Below are positions 44,275 to 53,973 of a stretch of DNA of 64,000 nucleotides, piece after piece; within the stretch, counting starts at the first letter, position 1; every line of letters begins with the position of its first letter. Both the position numbers and the translations under genes were made by a program. This DNA is from Flavobacterium marginilacus (GTDB taxonomy: Bacteria > Bacteroidota > Bacteroidia > Flavobacteriales > Flavobacteriaceae): the NCBI RefSeq assembly GCF_026870155.1, contig NZ_CP113975.1:3658001-3722000 (forward strand), given 5' to 3'. The notes beneath the pieces are model-generated. The model was not told the origin of the DNA. It did not search any database and saw nothing but the letters and a program-made list of their open reading frames with translations.

Positions 44275-45368
44275 CTGAATATAATTTAATTGAAGACTGA
44301 TTCTGATTAAGGATACAGAGTAAGAGATGCTAAAGGCGATTAGTATTTAAGTATTTGGGGGTCAAATATATAAATCCAGAGTCTTCATAATAAAAGTACA
44401 ATAAAGTTAAGTTTTTTTTCTTTAATAAATAATTCTTTGGCAAAAATTAAAGTCTGATCCCAATCAAATTTTAATCTTAAAAAAACTTAAACAAGATATT
44501 TCTAACAAACTTTTCCATACCAATCGTCTCCTTTTATTTACCCTCAAAAAAGCTGTTTTTAACTAAAAAGACTGAGGTTTTTTTTCAAAATACTTCATAA
44601 CACTGCAGTCTTTATAATTTTAAGTGTTTTTTATTTTAAAAACACAAAATAATTAACATGTATTTAATTGATTATTAGTAATTTGTGTTTTTTATTTTTA
44701 ACAAACATGAACTATGTCCCCTGTATTCCAATTCCTATACAGCTAGTATTTCATCGTAATTATCAGGATTTCATCGGGTTTAAAAAACTTTTTCAATCAT
44801 CCTTTTTTTAATTTAATTAATTTTACATCGTCACTTTTAAGGTGCTTTCAGCTATTCAGAATAATAGTTAAAAGGACAATAACAAATTGGCTGCTGTTCT
44901 TTAATAATAGATCTTTTGATGATTGAGGAGTTATCCACACTAGTTATACGGATTCCCGAAAAAATTATTATAAGAATACGTTTTGTGAACTTCTGTATTT
45001 TTGAAGTTACTCATTTGCCAAATGCTGCATTATCCCTAAAGATGGGCTTTTGGTTTTTTAATCTATTTTTTCAATTAATTTTTTAGAGCCTTTTGGGGTT
45101 CGGATTTTTCAGCTTTATACATTTTGCCTGAAAAAGAATTTAATTATTGTTCTGCAGTAAAATTTCTTTTTTAATGCCTGCGTGCATTTCAGATTTATTG
45201 ATGAAGACTGTATGGATCACTGCTTGTTTAAAGCAGTAATCTATAAATGTCTGTCTATTTAATTCATTTAATAACTATTTCAATATGAAACAACATTCAT
45301 TGGTTTCCCGAAAACCCAACATCTGCTGATCTTTCCTATTGATACTATGGTTTAAAAACTATATCAAT
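44275..45368. other. 1.1-kb gene-free stretch upstream of the adhesin gene
   Basis: This region has no ORF worth calling on either strand. A TAnnTTTG box, TATTTTTG at 44996-45003, would give a 5' leader of about 360 bases for the adhesin gene. A 14-codon ATG frame at 45285-45329 lies just before the gene. No riboswitch or tRNA fold was recognised. The length suggests complex regulation or decayed sequence. Confidence 0.5.
44996..45003 (+). promoter_or_regulatory. possible promoter box of the adhesin gene
   Basis: TATTTTTG fits TAnnTTTG. It is 366 bases before the ATG at 45369, so the leader would be long. No -33 TTG is well placed. Confidence 0.35.
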
Positions 45369-48300
45369 ATGAAAAAAATTTTCTCTTTTAAGATAAAAAG
45401 TGTTCAAGAATATTGGTACGCTTTTTCCTGTTCACTCAAAACAGGCTTCTCGAATTTAACCTCAACGGGCTTTTTAATTCGAGATAAAAAACCCCAATTT
45501 GCCAGCTGGCTTCAAAATCTAGCTTTACCAGCGGCTTTTATGGGAATCCTCTTGACCGGATATACAACGGTTAACGCACAAAACATTAAAGGTGTAGTAC
45601 CAGTAGCAACTCCTTTATCTGGTGAGGCTATCGATGGGGATGGATGGGCACATGAACCCACCGGTACTATTTATGAAAACGTAGGAGACTTGTTTGACAG
45701 AGTTTATTACGGCATACCGAATCCTCCGCCTATTCCAGATCCAGCAAATCATGGAGTTCTTAATTTACTTGACGGAAGCCTTCTTTACCCAACCCAGACA
45801 TTTTTTCTGCAAGATAGATATGTTAACGATTTAACTATATTTACTTCATCCAACAAAATAAATGACAATCCAAATACCTATACCTGGGGGGCAGGAACCT
45901 CTCCTAATAAAAATGAGATTCAAAATTGTGGTGCTCATTTTAGTTTTGGTAATCCTGCAATAATTGGAGGAGAGAGTACTAATGGCACCTCATTTGTCAG
46001 CGGTACAAGCAGAGCTGGTAAAGCTACCGATTTGTGGTGTATTTTTGCAGGTGACCGTCAGGTTACAAACGGAAGCAGTTATATTGATTTCGAATTTCTG
46101 CAAAAACCGTTAAACATTACAGGTGCCACATTCGGAGATTTTGATCCTACCAAAGGTGTTATGCCAATTACTGGCGGCAGCGGCGGATTTACTACTCAGG
46201 GTCTTGATGGCGGCCGTACTGTGGGGGACATATTAATCACCATAGAGTTTACTCAGGGCGGTGGCGATGCTACTGTTGTAATTAGAGTCTGGAAAGCAAA
46301 AGCTGGAGGCGGATTTGAATATGTAGTAGTCCCTAACAATACATTTCCAGGTAACGTCTTCTGCACCAATAACAACGTAACAACTACAGTCCCTTTTGAT
46401 ACTTACGGAACAAATCCTGGAAGTTATGCTCCTAATCAATGGGCTGAAGGTGCTATCAATTTAACAGAAGTATTTAAAAACACAAATTCAAACGATCCGT
46501 GTTTTAATATCAGCACACTCTTCATCAGAACAAGATCTTCAGGAAACTCTGCGCAGTCTGAGTTAAAAGATTTCCCTGGAGCTCCTATTCAGTTAAACTT
46601 GAATTTGATTCCAATAGCTGTGGCAGGAGATGATTTTACAAAAACTTGTATTACAAATCCTGACGGTAAACAAATTGGAGAAACTCCCCAAGCTGGTTTT
46701 ACCTATTCTTGGTCACCAACAGCAGGTCTAAGCGATCCAAATATTGCAAATCCAATTGCGAATCCTTCTGCAACTACAACCTATACTGTTACAAAAACTA
46801 AAGTGGGTACTGAATGCAGTGCTACTGATTCGGTTATTGTAACCGTGAATAAACCAGAAGTAACAGCAGCAGCCGGAGCCGACTTTACCAAAAACTGTAA
46901 CATGAATGCAAATGGCGGCACTATTGGCGAAGCTGCTCAGCAGGGATATACCTATTCCTGGACTTCTTCTCCTATAGGATTTACTTCAAATGCGGCGAAT
47001 CCAAGTGTAAATCCGAGTGTTACTACCACTTACACCGTTACAAAAACTCACACCGCTTCGGGCTGTAGTGATACTGACGATGTAACTGTTACTGTAAACA
47101 AACCGGATGTTACTGCCAATGCAGGATCTGATTTTACCAAAAATTGTCTGGTTAATACATCAGGCGGTTCAATTGGCGAAGCTGCTCAGCAGGGATATAC
47201 CTATTCATGGACTTCTTCTCCTATAGGATTTACTTCAAGTGATGCAAATCCAAGTGTGAATCCAAGTGTAACTACTACTTATACTGTTACCAAAACACAT
47301 ACCGCTTCAGGATGCAGTGATACAGATGATGTAGTTGTAACCGTGAATAAACCAGAAGTAACAGCAGCAGCCGGATCTGATTTTACCAAAAATTGTCTGA
47401 TTAATACATCAGGCGGTTCAATTGGCGAAGCTGCTCAGCAGGGATATACCTATTCCTGGACTTCCTCTCCAGCTGGTTTTACTTCAAATGCTGCAAATCC
47501 AATTGTAAATCCGAGTGTTACTACCACTTACACCGTTACAAAAACTCATACCGCTTCTGGCTGTAGTGATACTGACGATGTAACTGTTACAGTAAACAAA
47601 CCGGATGTTACTGCCAATGCAGGATCTGATTTCACCAAAAATTGTCTGGTTAATACTTCCGGAGGTTCAATCGGTGAAGCTGCACAGCAGGGATATACTT
47701 ATTCATGGACTTCTTCTCCTGCAGGATTTACTTCAACTGATGCAAATCCAAGCGTGAATCCAAGTGTAACCACTACTTATACTGTTACCAAAACACATAC
47801 TGCTTCAGGATGCAGTGATACTGACGATGTAGTTGTAACCGTAAATAAACCAGAAGTAACAGCAGCAGCCGGAGCCGACTTTACAAAAAACTGTAACGTG
47901 AATTCAAATGGGGGCACTATTGGCGAAGCTGCTCAGCAGGGTTATACCTATTCCTGGACTTCCTCTCCAGCTGGTTTTACTTCAAATGCTGCGAATCCAA
48001 GTGTAAATCCGAGTGTTACTACCACTTACACTGTTACAAAAACTCACACCGTTTCTGGCTGCAGTGATACTGACGATGTAATTGTTACTGTAAACAAACC
48101 GGATGTTACTGCCAATGCAGGATCTGATTTCACTATAAACTGTCTCGTTAATACATCAGGAGGTTCAATCGGTGAAGCTGCACAGCAGGGATACACTTAT
48201 TCATGGACTTCTTCTCCAATTGGTTTTACTTCAAATGATGCAAATCCAAGTGTGAATCCAAGCGTTACCACTACTTATACTGTTACCAAAACACATACCG

Positions 48301-50117
48301 CTTCTGGCTGTAGTGATACAGATGATGTAGTTGTAACCGTGAATAAACCAGAAGTAACAGCAGCAGCCGGAGCCGACTTTACCAAAAACTGCAGCATGAA
48401 TGCAAATGGGGGCACTATTGGCGAAGCTGCTCAGCAGGGATATACTTATTCATGGACTTCTTCTCCTATAGGATTTACTTCAAGTGATGCAAATCCAAGC
48501 GTGAATCCGAGTGTTACTACCACTTACACCGTTACAAAAACGCATACCGCTTCTGGCTGTAGTGATACTGACGATGTAACTGTTACAGTAAACAAACCGG
48601 ATGTTACTGCCAATGCAGGATCTGATTTCACCAAAAATTGTCTGTTTAATACTTCCGGAGGTTCAATCGGTGAAGCTACACAGCAGGGATATACTTATTC
48701 ATGGACTTCTTCTCCTGCAGGATTTACTTCAACTGATGCAAATCCAAGCGTGAATCCAAGTGTAACCACTACTTATACTGTTACCAAAACACATACTGCT
48801 TCTGGCTGTAGTGATACAGATGATGTAACTGTTACTTTGAATACTCTAACACCAACACCATTTACATTACACAATCTAGAAATTTGTTCTCCATTACCTG
48901 TAAGTCTTCTTTCAGCAATTCAGGAAGCATTGCCAGATCCTTCTGTAGAAAGCGTAACTTTCTGGAGAGATGCTCAAGCAATGAATGATCAGATAACTGG
49001 CAGTGACATTACAAATTTCACCGCTGGTCCTGGTACTTACACTATTTATATAAAAGAAGTACTTCTAGCATCAGGATGTTCTAGAATACAGCAGTTCAAT
49101 ATCGATGTTAAATCCTGCAGTGCTGCATTATGCACCTATACACAAGGATACTATGGTAACCCAGGAGGCATGTCATGTGCCGAAGGAAAACCATACAGTA
49201 CTTATAATTTAATTGCCAAAGCTTTAGCTTCCTATGGAGGAACAATGACCATTGGTTCTGCCGGACATTCTGTTTGGATGACTGCTCCTGATGATATAGA
49301 CGATATCATTAGAGTTATGCCTGGAGGAGGCCCTGCCAAAGTATTGTTCACTGGTGATATTCAGATAAGTTCATTAACTCCTAATTACTTAAAAAATGGC
49401 AAAATCAATAATTCTTTGTTGGCACAAACTATTGCTTTAGGCCTTAACATAGGTATAAATGGAAACCTTGGTAATTTCGAATTAAAAACAGGAACTTTTG
49501 CTGTTGCTGAACCCGAAGGGGGCTGTGGATCTGATGCTCCAAAAACCAGACAATGTTCCCCTGGAGGATACACACCAGTAATCAACGAGTTCAAATATTA
49601 TTCTATCCCGACAAAAGTCATTAATGCTATTTCTCCAAAAACAGTTCAAGGATTATTTGCCTTAGCAAATCAAGCATTGGGAGGCGGAAGCACAAATGGC
49701 TTGACATTGTCCGAAATCACCGCAGCTGTTGATTTAATCAATAATGCTTTCGATGAATGCAGAATATTTGTAGGCTACGGTGTTGAACCACTTGAATGTG
49801 CAGCTCCTGTTGAAAGTCTTATCAATACTTTTTCAACAGATACTGCAAAAGTAAGTGACACTTCTTCTTTCACAGCAGCTCCGGTTCCTTTCAGAGACCA
49901 GCTTACTGTAAGCTATAATTTTGATTTTGTTACCGATGTAAAAATTGAAGTATTCAATACCATGGGAGTTGTAGTTGCATCCAGCTACGATACTAATGGC
50001 TATTTGAATAAATCCGTTTTATTAAACATTCCATACACTGGTCAGGAAGAAGTTTATATCATAAAATTAACCACCAATAGAGGAAGCAGTACTCAAAAAG
50101 TAATTTCTTCCAGATAA
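45369..50117 (+). CDS. giant repeat adhesin with T9SS C-terminal sorting domain
   Basis: The 1582-residue product is counted from ATG 45369; a TTG ten codons earlier is disfavoured. The signal peptide is unusually long (about 70 residues, cleavage near TTVNAQ). Residues about 75-415 form a unique domain. Nine tandem beta-sandwich repeats of about 83 residues follow (about 415-1155), each with DFTxNC, YTYSWTSSP, NPSVTTTYTVTKTHT and SGCSDTDDV. A non-repeat domain comes next, and the last about 90 residues (AAPVPFRDQLTVSYNFDF to QKVISSR) form a type A T9SS sorting domain. It is likely exported across the outer membrane and attached at the surface, comparable to SprB-type adhesins. A terminator follows. 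Confidence 0.92.
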   Translation: MKKIFSFKIKSVQEYWYAFSCSLKTGFSNLTSTGFLIRDKKPQFASWLQNLALPAAFMGILLTGYTTVNAQNIKGVVPVATPLSGEAIDGDGWAHEPTGTIYENVGDLFDRVYYGIPNPPPIPDPANHGVLNLLDGSLLYPTQTFFLQDRYVNDLTIFTSSNKINDNPNTYTWGAGTSPNKNEIQNCGAHFSFGNPAIIGGESTNGTSFVSGTSRAGKATDLWCIFAGDRQVTNGSSYIDFEFLQKPLNITGATFGDFDPTKGVMPITGGSGGFTTQGLDGGRTVGDILITIEFTQGGGDATVVIRVWKAKAGGGFEYVVVPNNTFPGNVFCTNNNVTTTVPFDTYGTNPGSYAPNQWAEGAINLTEVFKNTNSNDPCFNISTLFIRTRSSGNSAQSELKDFPGAPIQLNLNLIPIAVAGDDFTKTCITNPDGKQIGETPQAGFTYSWSPTAGLSDPNIANPIANPSATTTYTVTKTKVGTECSATDSVIVTVNKPEVTAAAGADFTKNCNMNANGGTIGEAAQQGYTYSWTSSPIGFTSNAANPSVNPSVTTTYTVTKTHTASGCSDTDDVTVTVNKPDVTANAGSDFTKNCLVNTSGGSIGEAAQQGYTYSWTSSPIGFTSSDANPSVNPSVTTTYTVTKTHTASGCSDTDDVVVTVNKPEVTAAAGSDFTKNCLINTSGGSIGEAAQQGYTYSWTSSPAGFTSNAANPIVNPSVTTTYTVTKTHTASGCSDTDDVTVTVNKPDVTANAGSDFTKNCLVNTSGGSIGEAAQQGYTYSWTSSPAGFTSTDANPSVNPSVTTTYTVTKTHTASGCSDTDDVVVTVNKPEVTAAAGADFTKNCNVNSNGGTIGEAAQQGYTYSWTSSPAGFTSNAANPSVNPSVTTTYTVTKTHTVSGCSDTDDVIVTVNKPDVTANAGSDFTINCLVNTSGGSIGEAAQQGYTYSWTSSPIGFTSNDANPSVNPSVTTTYTVTKTHTASGCSDTDDVVVTVNKPEVTAAAGADFTKNCSMNANGGTIGEAAQQGYTYSWTSSPIGFTSSDANPSVNPSVTTTYTVTKTHTASGCSDTDDVTVTVNKPDVTANAGSDFTKNCLFNTSGGSIGEATQQGYTYSWTSSPAGFTSTDANPSVNPSVTTTYTVTKTHTASGCSDTDDVTVTLNTLTPTPFTLHNLEICSPLPVSLLSAIQEALPDPSVESVTFWRDAQAMNDQITGSDITNFTAGPGTYTIYIKEVLLASGCSRIQQFNIDVKSCSAALCTYTQGYYGNPGGMSCAEGKPYSTYNLIAKALASYGGTMTIGSAGHSVWMTAPDDIDDIIRVMPGGGPAKVLFTGDIQISSLTPNYLKNGKINNSLLAQTIALGLNIGINGNLGNFELKTGTFAVAEPEGGCGSDAPKTRQCSPGGYTPVINEFKYYSIPTKVINAISPKTVQGLFALANQALGGGSTNGLTLSEITAAVDLINNAFDECRIFVGYGVEPLECAAPVESLINTFSTDTAKVSDTSSFTAAPVPFRDQLTVSYNFDFVTDVKIEVFNTMGVVVASSYDTNGYLNKSVLLNIPYTGQEEVYIIKLTTNRGSSTQKVISSR
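46610..48840 (+). repeat. 249-bp in-frame tandem repeats of the adhesin gene
   Basis: There are nine units of about 249 bases, with the first diverged and eight nearly identical. Units alternate between type A (KPEVTAAAG...NxNANGG) and type B (KPDVTANAG...NTSGGS), giving a dimer period of about 498 bases. Unit 4 starts as A and continues as B. Confidence 0.95.
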
Positions 50118-50140
50118 TAATTAACCAATTTTAACCAAGA

Positions 50141-50170
50141 AGCATCCGCCGCAAACGGATGCTTTTTTTG
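50141..50170 (+). terminator. terminator of the adhesin gene
   Basis: AGCATCCG (50141-50148) and CGGATGCT (50156-50163) form an 8-bp stem followed by a run of T. Confidence 0.9.
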
Positions 50171-50207
50171 TATCATTTATTTCGGTGCTGGATAATAACC
50201 GAAAACA

Positions 50208-50235
50208 AAAAAGACTTTCTTCCGAAAGCCTTTTT
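50208..50235 (-). terminator. terminator of the GSIII gene
   Basis: AAAAAGACTTTC (50208-50219) pairs with GAAAGCCTTTTT (50224-50235) with one mismatch. On the minus strand a T-run follows, about 23 bases past the GSIII stop. Confidence 0.8.
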
Positions 50236-50257
50236 AAATTTATAAACAGCAAAAAAA

Positions 50258-52447
50258 CTACTTAGTCAAAAGTAATTCTCTGTATTTAGTCAAAGTCCAT
50301 AATTCATTGTCAACCAATAATTCTAATTTATCACAGTGGCTTCTGATAATTTCAAAATAAGGTTTTACATTGTTACAGTACGCTTCAGCCATTGCCTGTG
50401 CATCAGTCAGATTATTAGCTTTCTTTCTTTCTTCGGTCATCTCTTCTACTTTAGAATTAATTCCCTCGATATGTCCAGAAATCTCTTTGATTAAAATAAT
50501 CTGTTCTTTTGCGATTGACTCAAATTCAGAACCAAAAATATCTTTCAGCCCTTTTACATTTTCAATCAAAGTATTCTGATACTTGATAGCAGTCGGAATT
50601 ACATGGTTTTTAGAAATATCGCCTAAAACCCTGCCTTCAATCTGAATTTTTTTGGTGTATTCTTCCAATTCAATTTCATAACGGGCTTCTAATTCTACAT
50701 GATTCATAATACCCATTTCTCCAAATAAGCTAACAGCTTGTTTAGAAGCTCTTGCTTTTAGGGCCTCCGGAGTAGTTTTAAAATTGCTCAGTCCTCTTTT
50801 TGCAGCCTCTTTTTGCCAAGCATCACTATAACCGTCTCCTTCAAAAAGTATTTTTTTAGACTGTTTGATATATTCTCTAAGCACATTAAAAATAGCGTCA
50901 TCTTTTTTCATGTCTTTCGACTCAATCAAAACATCTACTTCATTTTTAAAATCTTTAAGCTGTTTAGCAACAATCGTATTTAGTGTTGTCATTGCATTAG
51001 AACAGTTTGCAGATGACCCTACAGCTCTGAACTCAAATTTATTACCTGTAAATGCAAATGGTGAAGTTCTGTTTCTATCGGTATTGTCCAAAAGAACATC
51101 TGGAATTTTACCCACAACATTCAGCTTTAAATCTGTTTTTTCTTCCGGAGATAATTTTCCAGTTGAAACTCCTTCTAATTCGGCTAAAACTTTAGTCAAT
51201 TGCTCTCCAATAAAAACGGAAATAATAGCCGGCGGTGCTTCATTGGCTCCTAATCTATGATCGTTGCTCGCAGTGGCAATCGAACCTCTTAACAAAGCTT
51301 CATAATCATTTACCGCTTTGATAGTATTGATAAAGAAAGTCAAAAACTGTAAATTAGTCATTGGCGTTTTACTTGGACTCAATAAGTTAACCCCAGTATC
51401 AGTTGATAAGGACCAGTTATTGTGCTTTCCAGATCCGTTAACGCCTTTAAATGGTTTTTCGTGGAATAACACTTTAAAATCATGACGTTCTGCTACTTTA
51501 TGCATAACATCCATCAACAAACAGTTGTGATCTACCGCTAGATTTGCTTCTTCAAAAATAGGAGCAAATTCAAATTGGTTTGGTGCCACTTCGTTATGAC
51601 GTGTTTTGACAGGTATTCCCAATAAAATGCATTCTTGTTCCAAATCTCTCATGTATGTTAGGGCACGAGTTGGAATAGATCCAAAATAATGATCATCAAG
51701 CTGCTGTCCTTTGGCAGAAGTATGACCTAATAAAGTCCTTCCAGTCATAATAAGATCAGGACGTGAATTCGCTAATGATTTGTCAATTAAAAAATATTCC
51801 TGCTCCCATCCTAGTGTAGCTGTTACTTTCTTAACATTCTTGTCGAAATATTTACACACTTCAGTTGCTGCCTCATCCATTACTGACAAAGCTCTTAACA
51901 ATGGGATTTTATTATCTAAAGCTTCGCCCGTATAAGAAATAAAAATAGTTGGAATACACAGAGTTGTACCGAATATAAAAGCTGGTGAAGTTGGATCCCA
52001 TGCAGTATAACCTCGTGCCTCGAATGTGTTTCTGATACCGCCGTTCGGGAAACTCGATGCATCTGGTTCCTGCTGTACCAGCTGAGCACCTCCAAATTTC
52101 TCTAATGGATCGCTTCCGTCATACGAAGTTTCAAAAAAAGCATCATGCTTTTCTGCTGTAGTTCCTGTAAGAGGCTGAAACCAATGCGTATAATGGGTAA
52201 CTCCTTTGGCTAATGCCCATTCTTTCATTCCCATAGCAATATAGTCAGCCAGTTTTCTGTCTATTTTATTCCCATACTGAACAGCTCCCTGCACTGCTTT
52301 GAAAGCATCCGAAGTCAAAAACTGCTTCATTGCCTTATCATTAAACACATTAGACCCAAAAAGTTCTGATTTCCTTCCAGTTTCCTGAAAATCAATCAGC
52401 TTTCTATTAGAAGCTTCTTTTAAAGCCTGAAAACGAATTGATGACAT
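50258..52447 (-). CDS. glutamine synthetase type III
   Basis: The 729-residue product has the length and motifs of GSIII (GlnN), the large glutamine synthetase of Bacteroidetes and cyanobacteria. TLGWEQEYFLIDKSLANSRP contains the metal-binding Glu pattern. HNEVAPNQFEFAPIFEE and VNGSGKHNNWSLSTDTG form the glutamate/ammonia site, and NDHRLGANEAPPAIISVFIG follows. The C-terminal extension is helical. It makes glutamine from glutamate, ammonia and ATP. It is divergent from a type II enzyme at 52831, with both promoters in the 383-base gap. Confidence 0.96.
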   Translation of the reverse strand: MSSIRFQALKEASNRKLIDFQETGRKSELFGSNVFNDKAMKQFLTSDAFKAVQGAVQYGNKIDRKLADYIAMGMKEWALAKGVTHYTHWFQPLTGTTAEKHDAFFETSYDGSDPLEKFGGAQLVQQEPDASSFPNGGIRNTFEARGYTAWDPTSPAFIFGTTLCIPTIFISYTGEALDNKIPLLRALSVMDEAATEVCKYFDKNVKKVTATLGWEQEYFLIDKSLANSRPDLIMTGRTLLGHTSAKGQQLDDHYFGSIPTRALTYMRDLEQECILLGIPVKTRHNEVAPNQFEFAPIFEEANLAVDHNCLLMDVMHKVAERHDFKVLFHEKPFKGVNGSGKHNNWSLSTDTGVNLLSPSKTPMTNLQFLTFFINTIKAVNDYEALLRGSIATASNDHRLGANEAPPAIISVFIGEQLTKVLAELEGVSTGKLSPEEKTDLKLNVVGKIPDVLLDNTDRNRTSPFAFTGNKFEFRAVGSSANCSNAMTTLNTIVAKQLKDFKNEVDVLIESKDMKKDDAIFNVLREYIKQSKKILFEGDGYSDAWQKEAAKRGLSNFKTTPEALKARASKQAVSLFGEMGIMNHVELEARYEIELEEYTKKIQIEGRVLGDISKNHVIPTAIKYQNTLIENVKGLKDIFGSEFESIAKEQIILIKEISGHIEGINSKVEEMTEERKKANNLTDAQAMAEAYCNNVKPYFEIIRSHCDKLELLVDNELWTLTKYRELLLTK

Positions 52448-52489
52448 ATCTTATATCTTAAAAATTAATATCCTTTGAATAAACATATA

Positions 52490-52497
52490 CAAATATA
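52490..52497 (-). promoter_or_regulatory. -7 promoter box of the GSIII gene
   Basis: TATATTTG on the minus strand fits TAnnTTTG, 43 bases from the ATG at 52447. A TTG lies 16 bases further upstream (52516-52514), slightly short of the usual spacing. Confidence 0.55.
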
Positions 52498-52666
52498 AAT
52501 TATTTATGTTCAACAAATAATCAAAGCATTCACGAATAAATGTGAACATAAATTTGATTAGATATAATTCAAAAAAAAATACCTGAACTTCTCAAATTTT
52601 CAATGAGAGTAATAAAATTCTTAATTAAAATTTAATATTCAAAAAATACACATTACGAATTTAATC

Positions 52667-52715
52667 ATTATACCCCTCTAAAATTATATTTTTTCAATTA
52701 TACCCCTCCTAAAAT
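52667..52715 (+). promoter_or_regulatory. direct repeat ATTATACCCCTC upstream of GSII
   Basis: ATTATACCCCTC occurs at 52667-52678 and 52697-52708, 30 bases apart (about three helical turns), each followed by AAAAT after one or two bases. The second copy ends 80 bases before the -7 box of the GSII gene. It is a candidate activator site for nitrogen control. Confidence 0.5.
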
Positions 52716-52787
52716 GCAGTAATATCAAAAATTTAAAACACCTAAATAAAAAGCACCCCCCAATTTTATGACATAAGTAAATTATTT

Positions 52788-52795
52788 TATATTTG
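52788..52795 (+). promoter_or_regulatory. -7 promoter box of the GSII gene
   Basis: TATATTTG fits TAnnTTTG. It lies 36 bases before the ATG at 52831, giving a leader of about 30 bases. Confidence 0.6.
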
Positions 52796-52830
52796 CATCT
52801 GAAAAAACAAAAAAAATAAATTATATTATT

Positions 52831-53847
52831 ATGGCTAAAATAAAATTAGAGTACATCTGGTTAGACGGATACGAACCAACACAAAATTTAAGAAGTAAAA
52901 CTAAAGTTGAAGAGCACGAAAATTTCCAAGGAACACTTGCTGAACTAGGAAACTGGTCTTTTGACGGTTCTTCTACAAAACAAGCTGAAGGTGGTTCATC
53001 TGACTGTTTGTTAGTACCAGTTGCAATCTACCCAGATCCAACACGTATCAATGGATACTTAGTAATGTCTGAAGTTATGTATGCTGACGGTACTCCTCAC
53101 CCTTCAAACGGTAGAGCTACTATTGATGATGACAATGATGATTTCTGGTTTGGATTCGAACAAGAATACTTTATCATGGACACTAAAACTTTATTACCTT
53201 TAGGTTTCCCTGTAGGAGGTTATCCAGCTCCACAAGGTATGTACTACTGTTCAGTAGGCGGAAAAAACACACACGGAAGAAAATTAGTTGAAGAGCATGC
53301 AGATTTATGTATCGCTGCTGGAATCAACTTTGAAGGTATCAATCAAGAAGTTGCTTGTGGACAATGGGAATTCCAATTGTTTGCTAAAGGAGCTAAAAAA
53401 GCAGGTGATGAAATCTGGGTTGCTAGATACTTACTTGACCGTTTGACTGAGAAATATGGTTACTATATTGAGTACCACCCAAAACCACTAGGTGATACAG
53501 ACTGGAATGGTTCTGGAATGCACGCTAACTTCTCTAACGAAGTATTGAGAACATGTGGAGATCAAGCTACTTACGAGAAAATCTGTGAAGCTTTCCGTCC
53601 TGTAACTGCTGAGCATATTGCTGTATACGGAGCTTACAACGATCAGCGTTTGACTGGTAAACACGAAACTGCTTCTATTCACGATTTCTCTTATGGAGTA
53701 TCTGACAGAGGATGTTCTATCCGTATTCCTTTAATGACCGTTCAAAAAGGATGGAAAGGATGGCTGGAAGACAGAAGACCAGCATCTAATGGTGATCCAT
53801 ACAAAATTGCGGCTAGAATTATCAAAACTGTAAAATCAGCGTTGTAA
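52831..53847 (+). CDS. glutamine synthetase type II (eukaryote-like)
   Basis: The 338-residue product is the size of GSII, well short of type I (about 470) or III. The beta-grasp N-terminus contains LEYIWLDGYEPTQNLRSKTK and LGNWSFDGSSTKQAEG. The catalytic domain has FWFGFEQEYFIMD, INQEVACGQWEFQL, NGSGMHANFS and DRGCSIRIP. Metal- and glutamate-binding residues are present. It makes glutamine, as does the adjacent GSIII. Its codon usage looks optimised, with frequent GCT, GGT and AAC, as in highly expressed genes. Confidence 0.95.
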   Translation: MAKIKLEYIWLDGYEPTQNLRSKTKVEEHENFQGTLAELGNWSFDGSSTKQAEGGSSDCLLVPVAIYPDPTRINGYLVMSEVMYADGTPHPSNGRATIDDDNDDFWFGFEQEYFIMDTKTLLPLGFPVGGYPAPQGMYYCSVGGKNTHGRKLVEEHADLCIAAGINFEGINQEVACGQWEFQLFAKGAKKAGDEIWVARYLLDRLTEKYGYYIEYHPKPLGDTDWNGSGMHANFSNEVLRTCGDQATYEKICEAFRPVTAEHIAVYGAYNDQRLTGKHETASIHDFSYGVSDRGCSIRIPLMTVQKGWKGWLEDRRPASNGDPYKIAARIIKTVKSAL

Positions 53848-53866
53848 TCATAACCAAATTAATCAC

Positions 53867-53896
53867 AAAAGTGCCTTTCTAACCGAAGGCACTTTT
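53867..53896 (+). terminator. terminator of the GSII gene
   Basis: AAAAGTGCCTT (53867-53877) and AAGGCACTTTT (53886-53896) form an 11-bp stem with a T-run. Confidence 0.95.
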
Positions 53897-53973
53897 TTTA
53901 TTTAAACAAATTACAGTATCTTTAGAAACCAATAAAGTTCAAATTTACCTGAACACATTTAAAAGAAGCCGTT

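Noticed and set aside
46610..48840. Regular repeats that might suggest a CRISPR array
   Set aside because: Units are 249 bases, in frame and encode a beta-sandwich domain. There are no unique spacers and no cas genes.
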